Shown here one piece after another: positions 1 through 7,367 of a stretch of 25,368 nt of DNA. This stretch comes from Bacteroidota bacterium (lineage in GTDB: Bacteria > Bacteroidota > Bacteroidia > Chitinophagales > Chitinophagaceae): positions 1 to 25,368 of the forward strand of contig JAEZLJ010000144.1 of NCBI GenBank assembly GCA_023415275.1, read 5' to 3'. The notes beneath the pieces are model-generated. The model did not search any database, was not told the DNA's origin, and saw only the letters and a list, made by a program, of their open reading frames with translations. The position numbers and the translations under genes are program-made. The stretch's first letter is position 1. Every line of letters starts with the position of its first letter.

Positions 1-528
1 ATTATAGACAGTGTGTTCCTGATAGCTTTTACCCCCTATATTAGACTACACTCAGAACCACCCATCATTGAAAATAAAAAAGAAGAAGTACTCCCGCCGG
101 TAAGGCCTGGGGTAGCATCAGTGCCCACTACCACAGCAACAGTTATGACGCCTGAAATAAAACCATTGACCATTGAAGAAAAATACATATCAAGGGAAAA
201 AGTATTTACAGCTGATATTCCTGTAGAAGGAGACTCTGTGGAATTAAGATTTTATGATAATGCAGAAGTGGATGGAGATTCTATATCTCTGTTCCTGAAT
301 GCCAAATTACTCTTCACTCATATCCGATTAACTGATAAAGCTTATTCCATTAAATTGCCGGTACAGGAATTGTCAGATACCAACGAATTGACCATGGTTG
401 CAGAGAACTTAGGTTCTATTCCCCCCAATACTTCATACATGGTAGCCCTGGTAGGAGAGAAAAGATACGAGGCCAAACTGGCAAGCACAGAGAATAGCAG
501 TGCCATGATCCGGCTGGTGAAACAATGA
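1..528 (+). CDS. C-terminal part of an unidentified surface/secreted protein (5' end outside the window)
   Basis: The reading frame is open to the left edge (Ile-Ile-Asp-Ser precedes the first in-window GTG at 13), so this is the 3' end of a longer gene, not a 171-residue protein starting at that GTG. The visible part has a Pro/Thr-rich linker followed by a compact beta-rich domain of about 95 residues. This begins near VELRFYDNAEVDGDSISLF and contains the phrase MVAENLGSIPPNTSYMV. I recall this domain at the C-terminus of many Chitinophagaceae secreted proteins of unknown function; that is family memory, not a search. It converges with the next gene, leaving 29 bp between the stop codons. 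Confidence 0.7.
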   Translation: MIDSVFLIAFTPYIRLHSEPPIIENKKEEVLPPVRPGVASVPTTTATVMTPEIKPLTIEEKYISREKVFTADIPVEGDSVELRFYDNAEVDGDSISLFLNAKLLFTHIRLTDKAYSIKLPVQELSDTNELTMVAENLGSIPPNTSYMVALVGEKRYEAKLASTENSSAMIRLVKQ

Positions 529-557
529 CCAGTACTGCGAACTATTTTTTAATATCC

Positions 558-1031
558 TTATAGTGCAGCCTCATGTGCCAGTGGATGGGAAGCGAAGGAT
601 ATATCAATATGGCTGATCAATTTTTCCTCCAGTGCATCAGCCATAGTTTCAAAATACAGGATCACGTCATCCCTCAGATTTTTTTGTAACCACCTGAATC
701 CACCTGGCAGCTTGTCCAATATACCTTTATCCTGCAGGTACTCCAGGTTATGAATGTCTGAAGCCGTTAATCCAATCGCTTCCAGTTTAGATACCATTAA
801 ACCTACCGGCACATTAGTAGCAGGGCACCATGACTGGGCTATCTCTGTCCACTCACCTAATCCTGATTGAGCATACCGTAATATTTCTTCTTTGCTTAGC
901 CGGGTGACCACCTGTAAGATATGCCCACAGTTACAAGCACCGTGGTGCCCCCATGCATAAGGAGCTCCATTACGAAGGTTGCCGGCTGCTTTCCGCAGCG
1001 CCTGTATCAATGCCAGGTTGGGGTGTGCCAT
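558..1031 (-). CDS. Conserved protein of unknown function with a His/Cys cluster (157 aa)
   Basis: I do not recognise a function. The ATG at 1031 is supported by an AAGGA-like ribosome site about 9 nt upstream, unusual in this window. The protein is soluble, with no signal peptide or membrane segment. Its most striking feature is the stretch YAWGHHGACNCGHI at residues 25-38, giving H29, H30, C33, C35 and H37, with a further Cys at 69 (SWCP). Such a dense His/Cys group could bind a metal; this is inference. The rest looks helical, ending in a DDVILYFETMADALEEKL helix. It lies downstream of the phosphatase-fold gene but behind a terminator hairpin, so it probably has its own promoter. Confidence 0.75.
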   Translation of the reverse strand: MAHPNLALIQALRKAAGNLRNGAPYAWGHHGACNCGHILQVVTRLSKEEILRYAQSGLGEWTEIAQSWCPATNVPVGLMVSKLEAIGLTASDIHNLEYLQDKGILDKLPGGFRWLQKNLRDDVILYFETMADALEEKLISHIDISFASHPLAHEAAL

Positions 1032-1078
1032 AGATGATCCTTTTCATTTTAATGCACAACTTTCATTCCTATAAATGA

Positions 1079-1105
1079 AAGATCCACACTTTCGGTGTGG
1101 ATCTT
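1079..1105 (-). terminator. Intrinsic terminator after the phosphatase-fold gene
   Basis: An 11-bp perfect stem, AAGATCCACAC (1079-1089) with GTGTGGATCTT (1095-1105), closes a 5-nt loop. Read on the minus strand it lies 20 nt past the stop of the gene at 1126-1971 and is followed by TCATTTATAG, a modest T-rich tail. It separates that gene from the 157-aa gene. Confidence 0.75.
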
Positions 1106-1125
1106 ATAAATGAGTAAAGCATTTA

Positions 1126-1971
1126 TCAAAAGCTTATCCTGGCAAATACGGGAAAGTGATCAGAGGAAAAATGCCCTTCCCAGCTTTGCGAAAAAGTAGC
1201 ATGCTTTAAAACCCTGCCGCCATTTTTCAGAAAGATGTAGTCAATAGGCTGGTCATCCACTTCTTTAGATTTAAAGCCATTGAACGTGCCATCAGGGCCA
1301 TAATGACCGGTAGCACTGATGGATTTGGAATCAATAAGATGATCAGCATTGCTGGTGTCCGTGATCACCTGTATAGGCTCATCGGAAGGTTTGGAATTAA
1401 AATCACCTGTCACTACCACGGGATAATATCCAGCTATCTCCTTAACCTTCTTTAAAAGCAATTTTGCACTCTCCCTCCGGGCTATCTTTCCCATATGGTC
1501 AAAATGCGTATTGAAGGCGAAGAATTGTTTTTTTGTTTTGCGGTCTTTGAATTTTGCCCAGGTCACAATGCGGGTGATGGCAGCATCCCAACCTTTACTT
1601 CCCGGAACAGTAGGTTGCTCTGAAAGCCAGAAGGTTTGCGACTGCATCAGTTGAAGTCGGGCGGTATCATAAAATATAGCAGAGAATTCACCTTTTTGCT
1701 TCCCATCGTCGCGGCCAACCCCTACATACTTGTAGGCAGTAAGCCTTGCTTGCAAGTCCATCATCTGGTCATATAGGGCTTCCTGTACACCTACAATATT
1801 GGCTTCATGAAACTGGATCTGTGAAGCTACCATGTCCTTACGGTGAGGCCAGGCATTCAAACTGTCTGAAGCTACATTCAGACGGATATTGAAAGTCATG
1901 ATGTTCAATGATTGAGCCTTTGCGGAAAACATCCAGCACACAACCATTACCAATGCGAGCGATCTTTTCAT
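1126..1971 (-). CDS. Secreted endonuclease/exonuclease/phosphatase-family hydrolase
   Basis: This encodes an EEP-fold (DNase I-like) metal-dependent phosphoesterase; members cut DNA, RNA, phospholipids or inositol phosphates, and the substrate here cannot be told. The longer ORF begins at 2013, but I start at the ATG at 1971 because it gives a clean signal peptide (MKRSLALVMVVCWMFSAKAQ). In that 281-aa numbering the family residues are visible: N28 in MTFNIR, E64 in GVQEAL, H156 in NTHFDH, D190 and N192 in VTGDFNS, D244 in IDYIF, and D271-H272 in SSDHFPV. The full set suggests an active enzyme acting in the periplasm or outside the cell. A terminator follows at once, so it is probably transcribed alone. 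Confidence 0.9.
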   Translation of the reverse strand: MKRSLALVMVVCWMFSAKAQSLNIMTFNIRLNVASDSLNAWPHRKDMVASQIQFHEANIVGVQEALYDQMMDLQARLTAYKYVGVGRDDGKQKGEFSAIFYDTARLQLMQSQTFWLSEQPTVPGSKGWDAAITRIVTWAKFKDRKTKKQFFAFNTHFDHMGKIARRESAKLLLKKVKEIAGYYPVVVTGDFNSKPSDEPIQVITDTSNADHLIDSKSISATGHYGPDGTFNGFKSKEVDDQPIDYIFLKNGGRVLKHATFSQSWEGHFSSDHFPVFARISF

Positions 1972-2081
1972 AGCAATTATCATTTGGATATAAAAATATA
2001 AGCTTGCGAACATTACTTAATCAAAGAGCACCTGCCATTCAATACGCCTACTGCTCAATGATTTTGTTAGTTCCTTTACAT

Positions 2082-4856
2082 TCAGACTACCACATTTACC
2101 ATTTTCCCCTTTACAAAAATGAATTTCTTTAATGCTTTTCCTTCCATCCATTTTTGCACTACAGGGTTGGCCAGTACCAGTTGTTCTACTTCCTGCTGGG
2201 TGGCATTAAGGTCCAGCACCATTTGCGTACGCATTTTGCCATTGATAGAAACCGGGTATTCCTTGGTGGTTTCCACCACATACTGGGATTCAAACTTTGG
2301 ATAGGAAGCATCCAGTACTGTAGTGGTATTTCCCAACTGGTGCCACAACTCTTCACTGATATGAGGAGCGTAGGGCGCCAGTAATACAAGCAATGGTTCC
2401 AGTATTTCCTGCTTGTTACATTTCAGATCTGTCAATTCATTGACACAAACCATAAAAGCACTTACAGCAGTATTATAAGAAAAGCGCTCCGTGTCTTCTT
2501 CAATTTTACGAATGGTGCGGTGCAGCACTTTCAATTCTTCAGTGGTAGCTTTTTCAGAAGTTACCAGCTTACCTTTCTGCTCGTCGAAATACAAACGCCA
2601 TAACTTTTTCAGGAAGCGGTGAACACCCTCTATACCTTTCATATCCCATGGCTTGCTCATTTCAACAGGTCCCAGGAACATCTCATACATGCGGAATGTA
2701 TCTGCTCCATAACGGTCAACTATATTGTCAGGGTTTACAGTATTCACCTTGCTCTTACTCATCTTTTCTACTTCCACCCCACATAAGTATTTACCATTCT
2801 CCAGGATGAAAGTAGCATTTGCGTATTCCGGCTTTAATGATTTAAATGCTTCCATATCCAATTCCACTCCATCTACAATGGTAACATCCACATGAAGGTC
2901 GTCTGTTTCATATTGATCTTTAAGACCGGCGGATACGAACTGATTGGTGCCATGCACCCTGTATACAAAGCGGGAAGAGCCTTGTATCATTCCCTGGTTC
3001 AGCAATTTCTTAAATGGCTCATCAAAGCTGATATGGCCCAGGTCAAATAGCACCTTCGTCCACATGCGGCTATACAACAGGTGCCCTACCGCATGCTCTG
3101 TGCCTCCTACATACAGGTCAACCTGGCGCCAGTAGTCGCTCCATTTTTTATCACAAAATGTTTGCTCATTATGAGGATCCATATACCTGAGGAAATACCA
3201 TGAAGAACCGGCATATCCGGGCATAGTATTGGTCTCCAGGTGCTTTGAGGTCCACTCAGGAATATTGGCCAATGGCCCCTCGCCTTCCGGACCGGCCCCG
3301 TATGTTTCCACAAAGGGAAGCTCTAATGGCAATTCACTTTCATCAAGAGGATAAGCAATGCCATCTATCCATTTGATGGGAAACGGCTCTCCCCAATAAC
3401 GCTGGCGGCTAAACGCTGCATCCCTGATCTTATAATTTACGCGTCTTTTACCAATGCCCATTTCTTCCAGCTTATTGATGACCACATCAATAGCATCGCG
3501 CATCACCATCCCATTTAAAAAGCCGCTGTTACTTAATCTGGCATCCTTGGTAGGATTGGCTTCTTCACCATTGTAATGTTCACCAATGATATTGGTAATG
3601 GGCAGGTTGAAATACCTGGCAAACTTATGGTCTCTTTCATCACCGCTTGGCACAGCCATAATGGCCCCTGTTCCATAACCAGCCAATACGTATTCTGAGA
3701 TCCATACAGGTATTTGTTTGTTGTCGAATGGATTGACAGCATAAGCACCTGTAAATACACCACTGATCTTTTTCTCTGCCATCCTTTCCCGCTCACTGCG
3801 GCTCTTCACATACTTAATATATTCTTCCACAGCTTTCTTCTGTTCGGGGGTAGTGATGCGTTCTACCAATTCATGCTCGGGTGCTATCACCATAAAGTCT
3901 ACACCAAAAATGGTATCTGGCCTTGTGGTGTACACACGCAACACATCATCCTGGTGGCCGGCAATGGCAAAGTCAATTTCTGCGCCGCTGCTTTTACCGA
4001 TCCAGTTTCCCTGCATTTCTTTCATGGCTTCACTGAAATCAACAGTTTCCAGTCCCTGCAACAACCGGTCGGCATACTCGGTGATGCGCAGGTACCATTG
4101 GCGCAGTTTCTTTTTGACTACAGGATATCCTCCCCGCTCGCTCACCCCATTCACCACTTCATCATTGGCCAGCACCGTTCCCAGGGCCTCGCACCAGTTC
4201 ACTTCACCATAACCACAATACGCCAGGCGGTATTCCATCAGGATGATCTGCCTGGTTCTTTCAGGAAAGGTTTTCCAGGCTTCAGCGGTAAAGGTCACAT
4301 GTGGATAGTCAGGTATCTGGAAGCTGCTGTCTGGTATAGGATGATCTTTGTTGCCATTATCCTCAAAGATGGCTACCAGTTGGTCGATGGGTTCTGCCTT
4401 ATCTGTCTGCCTGTTATACCAGCTTTTGAATAATTGAAGAAATATCCACTGCGTCCATTTATAATAACCCGGTTTGGAAGTGTTCACTTCCCTGCTCCAA
4501 TCGAAACAAAAACCGATCTTATCCAATTGGCTTCGAAAGGTCTTGATATTTTTAGCCGTGCTTTCGGCAGGATGCACACCATGTTCAATAGCATATTGTT
4601 CTGCGGGCAATCCAAAAGCATCATAACCCATGGGATGCAGCACATTGAAGCCTTTTAATCTTTTATAACGGGCGAAGATATCAGAGGCAATATATCCTAA
4701 TGGATGGCCCACATGCAAGCCTGCCCCACTTGGGTAAGGGAACATATCCAACACATAATACTTCGGCTTTGAGGTATCATTAGGAACTTTATATACGCCT
4801 TGCTCTTCCCATACCTGCTGCCATCTCTGCTCAATGTCTCTGAATTTGTACTCCAT
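2082..4856 (-). CDS. leuS: Leucyl-tRNA synthetase
   Basis: This class I synthetase charges tRNA-Leu with leucine in the cytoplasm. At 924 aa it is the usual length for Bacteroidota LeuRS. The signature HVGH (the HIGH box) is at residues 48-51 after PYPSGAGL, and KMSKS is at 698-702. The CP1 editing domain is recognisable by TTRPDTIFG. Two stretches not found in E. coli LeuRS are present: one near residues 150-220 (KAEPIDQLVAIFEDNGNKDH) and one before KMSKS containing DLHVDVTIVDGVELDMEAF. Both are typical of this phylum. It starts at ATG 4856 and diverges from ftsX across 247 bp. Its leader contains hairpins annotated separately. No clear terminator was seen at its 3' end. Confidence 0.98.
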   Translation of the reverse strand: MEYKFRDIEQRWQQVWEEQGVYKVPNDTSKPKYYVLDMFPYPSGAGLHVGHPLGYIASDIFARYKRLKGFNVLHPMGYDAFGLPAEQYAIEHGVHPAESTAKNIKTFRSQLDKIGFCFDWSREVNTSKPGYYKWTQWIFLQLFKSWYNRQTDKAEPIDQLVAIFEDNGNKDHPIPDSSFQIPDYPHVTFTAEAWKTFPERTRQIILMEYRLAYCGYGEVNWCEALGTVLANDEVVNGVSERGGYPVVKKKLRQWYLRITEYADRLLQGLETVDFSEAMKEMQGNWIGKSSGAEIDFAIAGHQDDVLRVYTTRPDTIFGVDFMVIAPEHELVERITTPEQKKAVEEYIKYVKSRSERERMAEKKISGVFTGAYAVNPFDNKQIPVWISEYVLAGYGTGAIMAVPSGDERDHKFARYFNLPITNIIGEHYNGEEANPTKDARLSNSGFLNGMVMRDAIDVVINKLEEMGIGKRRVNYKIRDAAFSRQRYWGEPFPIKWIDGIAYPLDESELPLELPFVETYGAGPEGEGPLANIPEWTSKHLETNTMPGYAGSSWYFLRYMDPHNEQTFCDKKWSDYWRQVDLYVGGTEHAVGHLLYSRMWTKVLFDLGHISFDEPFKKLLNQGMIQGSSRFVYRVHGTNQFVSAGLKDQYETDDLHVDVTIVDGVELDMEAFKSLKPEYANATFILENGKYLCGVEVEKMSKSKVNTVNPDNIVDRYGADTFRMYEMFLGPVEMSKPWDMKGIEGVHRFLKKLWRLYFDEQKGKLVTSEKATTEELKVLHRTIRKIEEDTERFSYNTAVSAFMVCVNELTDLKCNKQEILEPLLVLLAPYAPHISEELWHQLGNTTTVLDASYPKFESQYVVETTKEYPVSINGKMRTQMVLDLNATQQEVEQLVLANPVVQKWMEGKALKKFIFVKGKMVNVVV

Positions 4857-4893
4857 TGATCTTTTCTTTTTGTCTATAGTTGCTCAGGGATTT

Positions 4894-4964
4894 AAAAAAG
4901 AACCCTTACAGGTTCTACATGTTCATTTATCAAAACTTTGTCAGTTACTGCCTATCAGCGTAAC
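4894..4964 (-). promoter_or_regulatory. leuS leader: two hairpins, the second terminator-like (candidate attenuator)
   Basis: On the minus strand, in transcription order, the first hairpin is GTTACGC/GC-GTAAC (4964 to 4944, one bulged A). The second is AGAACCT-GTAA-GGGTTCT (4916 to 4899), a 7-bp stem including one G-T pair and a GNRA-type tetraloop, followed directly by T5 (4898-4894). It lies 37 nt before the leuS ATG. The only upstream minus-strand sequence is antisense to ftsX, so no gene needs terminating here. I infer an attenuator for leuS. No leucine-rich leader peptide was found. Confidence 0.45.
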
Positions 4965-4996
4965 AATATTGAATAACAGGCAACCGTTAGGGAGGG

Positions 4997-5004
4997 CAAA
5001 AATA
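4997..5004 (-). promoter_or_regulatory. Candidate leuS promoter, -7 box
   Basis: On the minus strand this reads TATTTTTG, an exact match to the Bacteroidota -7 consensus TAnnTTTG. Transcription would start near 4990, giving a leader of about 130 nt that includes both hairpins. A TTTTG word lies about 25 nt further upstream, longer than the usual spacing of about 19-21 to the -33 box, so the -33 element is uncertain. Confidence 0.4.
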
Positions 5005-5070
5005 ACCCTTTCAGGCGTTTAAAACTTTGCAAAACCAAAGGGTTGACCTCAATGCTAAGCACCAAACCTT

Positions 5071-5078
5071 TATTTTTG
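5071..5078 (+). promoter_or_regulatory. Candidate ftsX promoter, -7 box
   Basis: TATTTTTG matches TAnnTTTG exactly and lies 25 bp before the ftsX ATG. The nearest TTG (5043-5045) is 25 nt upstream, again longer than the usual spacing. It is oriented away from the leuS promoter in the same 247-bp divergent spacer. Confidence 0.45.
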
Positions 5079-5103
5079 TTCACTTCTTAAACAAAGAGAT
5101 AGC

Positions 5104-5982
5104 ATGGCTCAATCAAGCAAAGCAGCAGCAAGACGTGGAAAACCATCCTATGTAATGTCCATTATCGGGGTTACCCTTGTCCTCTTTTTATTAGGCATTG
5201 TGGGCTGGCTGGTAATCAATGCCGCCAAGCTGGGTGATTATTTCAGGGAAAATGTCGAGGTCAAGGTGCACTTACGTGGCGATGTGCCTTCAAAAGACAG
5301 TATCGCCCTGATGCAGTACTTTGCTTCCCAGCCCTATGTAAAGAATTACAGCTTTGTGAACAAGGAAATGGCCCGCCAGAAATACCTGTCAGATGGTAAT
5401 GAAGACTGGAACAAGATCCTTGATTATAACCCCCTGCCCAACAGTATTTATTTCAATGTGAAGAAAGAATATGTGCAGGTGGATACGCTGGAAAGCATTC
5501 GCAAGAATATCGAACAGTCACAAAGTACCTATGTGACAGATGTACAATACCCAAAGGAACTGGTGACCAACCTGAATAAGAACCTGCGCAACATCAGCCT
5601 GATCTTGCTGGTCATTGCCATCATTCTTGCCATTGTGGTGATTATTCTGATAGATAATACCATCAGGCTAGCCATGTTCAGCAACCGTTTCCTGATCAAG
5701 ACCATGCAAATGGTGGGTGCCACCAGGGGCTTTATTGCACGCCCGCTGAATGTACGCGCCATCATCAATGGAGCTATCAGTGCTGTGATTGCAGTGACCC
5801 TGATCTATGTATTGATCACCATAGCGGGCAACCTGGTACCGGAGATCAAAGTGGTTCATTCCACCTCCACCATGCTGCTTTTATTCTTTGTACTGATCAT
5901 TATTGGTATTACCATAACCCTGTTCAGCACCTACCGCAGCGTGTTAAAATACCTGCGCATGAAGCTGGATGAATTATATTAA
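5104..5982 (+). CDS. ftsX: Cell division protein FtsX
   Basis: FtsX is the membrane partner of the ATPase FtsE; the pair couples divisome state to peptidoglycan hydrolases at the septum. The 292-aa protein has the expected plan: a short basic N-terminus, TM1 at about residues 17-39, an extracytoplasmic domain (about 45-165) opening with ENVEVKVHLRGD, then three membrane segments at about 167-187, 211-237 and 254-276. The conserved MVGATRGFIARP loop lies between TM2 and TM3. FtsE is not adjacent. The next two genes run the same way, so ftsX probably heads a unit with the DUF3098 gene and uppP, although a 147-bp repeat-bearing spacer intervenes. Confidence 0.93.
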   Translation: MAQSSKAAARRGKPSYVMSIIGVTLVLFLLGIVGWLVINAAKLGDYFRENVEVKVHLRGDVPSKDSIALMQYFASQPYVKNYSFVNKEMARQKYLSDGNEDWNKILDYNPLPNSIYFNVKKEYVQVDTLESIRKNIEQSQSTYVTDVQYPKELVTNLNKNLRNISLILLVIAIILAIVVIILIDNTIRLAMFSNRFLIKTMQMVGATRGFIARPLNVRAIINGAISAVIAVTLIYVLITIAGNLVPEIKVVHSTSTMLLLFFVLIIIGITITLFSTYRSVLKYLRMKLDELY

Positions 5983-5990
5983 GGTTTCTG

Positions 5991-6113
5991 GTTTATTGTT
6001 TTTTGTTTATAGTTGCCTTGAAAGCTTACCTCTCTGAGAATAGCTGGCATATCCCAATCTTATGGTTTATGGCCATAGAAGTAACAAAAAACAAGAAACT
6101 ATAAACAATAAAC
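5991..6113. repeat. Imperfect inverted repeat of GTTTATTG/GTTTATAG words between ftsX and the DUF3098 gene
   Basis: The left arm (5991-6014) is GTTTATTG, then T6, then GTTTATAGTT. The right arm (6097-6113) is AACTATAAACAATAAAC, the exact reverse complement of the left arm without a 7-nt TTTTTTG insertion. Related words (TTTCTGG, ACAAGAAA, TATGGTTTATGG) surround the arms, and a 10-bp palindrome TATGGCCATA sits at 6068-6077. The whole spacer is low-complexity and looks like decayed short-period repeats. Confidence 0.6.
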
Positions 6114-6129
6114 TATTTAAGTTTGTTTG

Positions 6130-6408
6130 ATGAAAGAAAAAAGAACTACCACGACAACGGCCGTTAAAAAAGAAGGGTCTGGCATTGGGTCACTTTTTGA
6201 AAAGACCAATTACACCTGGATGCTTATAGGTGCCGGTGTGATGGTGCTTGGGTTCTTATTGATGGCAGGCGGTCGCAGCGATGACCCCAATGTATTTAAT
6301 GTGAACGAAGTATATGGCACACGCCGTATAACCATTGCTCCTATAGTTATCCTTGCAGGACTGGTCATTGAGATCATTGCCATTTTCAGGCAGCCTAAAA
6401 ACAGCTAG
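6130..6408 (+). CDS. DUF3098 family small membrane protein
   Basis: This is a 92-aa protein from the ATG at 6130 (a TTG directly before it is less likely). It has a basic Thr-rich N-terminus, a membrane segment at about residues 29-47 (WMLIGAGVMVLGFLLMAGG), a conserved short loop with SDDPNVFN and VYGTRRITIAP, and a second segment at about 69-88. This is the DUF3098 pattern, known almost only from Bacteroidota and usually found between ftsX and uppP. No biochemical role is known to me; the context suggests cell envelope or division. Only 15 bp separate it from uppP, so the two are probably co-transcribed. Confidence 0.88.
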   Translation: MKEKRTTTTTAVKKEGSGIGSLFEKTNYTWMLIGAGVMVLGFLLMAGGRSDDPNVFNVNEVYGTRRITIAPIVILAGLVIEIIAIFRQPKNS

Positions 6409-6423
6409 TATCAATATACCCTG

Positions 6424-7260
6424 ATGAATATTATTGAAGCTATTATCATAGCAGTGGTGGAAGGCCTCACCGAATTTTTACCCATATCCTCCACCGGCCA
6501 TATGATCATTGCCAGCTCTTTACTGGGTATTGGCGAAAGTGATTTTACCAAGCTGTTCGAGGTGGCTATCCAGTTGGGCGCCATTATGGCTGTTGTGGTA
6601 TTGTACTGGAAAAGATTCATGTCCCCTCTTTCTAAAGGATCAGAAGGATGGAAGTTTTACGCCAAACTGGTGGTAGGTGTATTGCCTGCCCTTGTTCTCG
6701 GTTTCTTATTCAATGACCAGATAGACAAACTGCTGGAAAGCCCTACCACCGTAGCTGTATCCATGCTCGTGGGAGGTATTGTTTTATTATTCATTGACAA
6801 TTTCTTTAAACGGCATACCATAGAAACAGAAGAAAAGATCAGCTATCCCAATGCTTTTATCATAGGATGCTGGCAGGTACTGGCTATGGTGCCAGGGGTT
6901 AGCCGCAGCGCCGCTTCCATTATTGGAGGCATGCAACAAAAACTGACCCGTAACCTGGCAGCAGAATTCTCCTTTTTCCTTGCTGTTCCTACCATGTTTG
7001 CAGCCACAGCCTATTCGCTTTTTTTAAAGAAATGGCATGGCAGCGGGGTTCCCAAAAGGGGATATGAACTGATCATGGAAAGTAACCAGAATATGGTAGC
7101 CTTTGCCATAGGTAATATTGTGGCCTTTGTTGTGGCGCTCTTGGCTATTCGCTTTTTTATTAATTACCTCAAAGCCTATGGCTTCAAACTATTTGGCGTC
7201 TACAGGATCATTGTAGGGATATTGTTGCTGATCCTCATATTCACCGGCTACCTGGGTTAA
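6424..7260 (+). CDS. uppP: Undecaprenyl-diphosphatase
   Basis: UppP (BacA family) removes a phosphate from undecaprenyl diphosphate on the outer face of the inner membrane, regenerating the lipid carrier for peptidoglycan and other polymers. The 278-aa protein carries both signatures: EGLTEFLPISSTGH at residues 13-26 and PGVSRS at 157-162, the latter within MVPGVSRSAASIIGG. It is highly hydrophobic throughout, with about eight membrane helices. Overproduction of this family classically gives bacitracin resistance. It is the last gene of the ftsX-DUF3098-uppP unit and is followed by a clear terminator. Confidence 0.96.
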   Translation: MNIIEAIIIAVVEGLTEFLPISSTGHMIIASSLLGIGESDFTKLFEVAIQLGAIMAVVVLYWKRFMSPLSKGSEGWKFYAKLVVGVLPALVLGFLFNDQIDKLLESPTTVAVSMLVGGIVLLFIDNFFKRHTIETEEKISYPNAFIIGCWQVLAMVPGVSRSAASIIGGMQQKLTRNLAAEFSFFLAVPTMFAATAYSLFLKKWHGSGVPKRGYELIMESNQNMVAFAIGNIVAFVVALLAIRFFINYLKAYGFKLFGVYRIIVGILLLILIFTGYLG

Positions 7261-7283
7261 ATAAATTTACTCTCGGAATATTT

Positions 7284-7309
7284 GAAAGACATCTTTCGTG
7301 ATGTCTTTC
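7284..7309 (+). terminator. Intrinsic terminator after uppP
   Basis: A 10-bp perfect stem, GAAAGACATC (7284-7293) with GATGTCTTTC (7300-7309), encloses a TTTCGT loop and is followed by TTATTTTTACC. It begins 23 bp after the uppP stop and closes the division/lipid-carrier unit. Confidence 0.9.
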
Positions 7310-7367
7310 TTATTTTTACCTATACCGTCTTTCCTTATTGACCAGGAATGACATAATAGATGCTATT

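Noticed and set aside
13..528. A complete 171-aa gene starting at GTG 13
   Set aside because: The frame is open to the window edge with no stop, and the translation begins in mid-protein, so it is the end of a longer gene.
3714..4433. 239-codon open frame on the plus strand, antisense to leuS
   Set aside because: It lies wholly within leuS, which is certain; its translation has no family features and shadow frames of this size are common opposite long genes.
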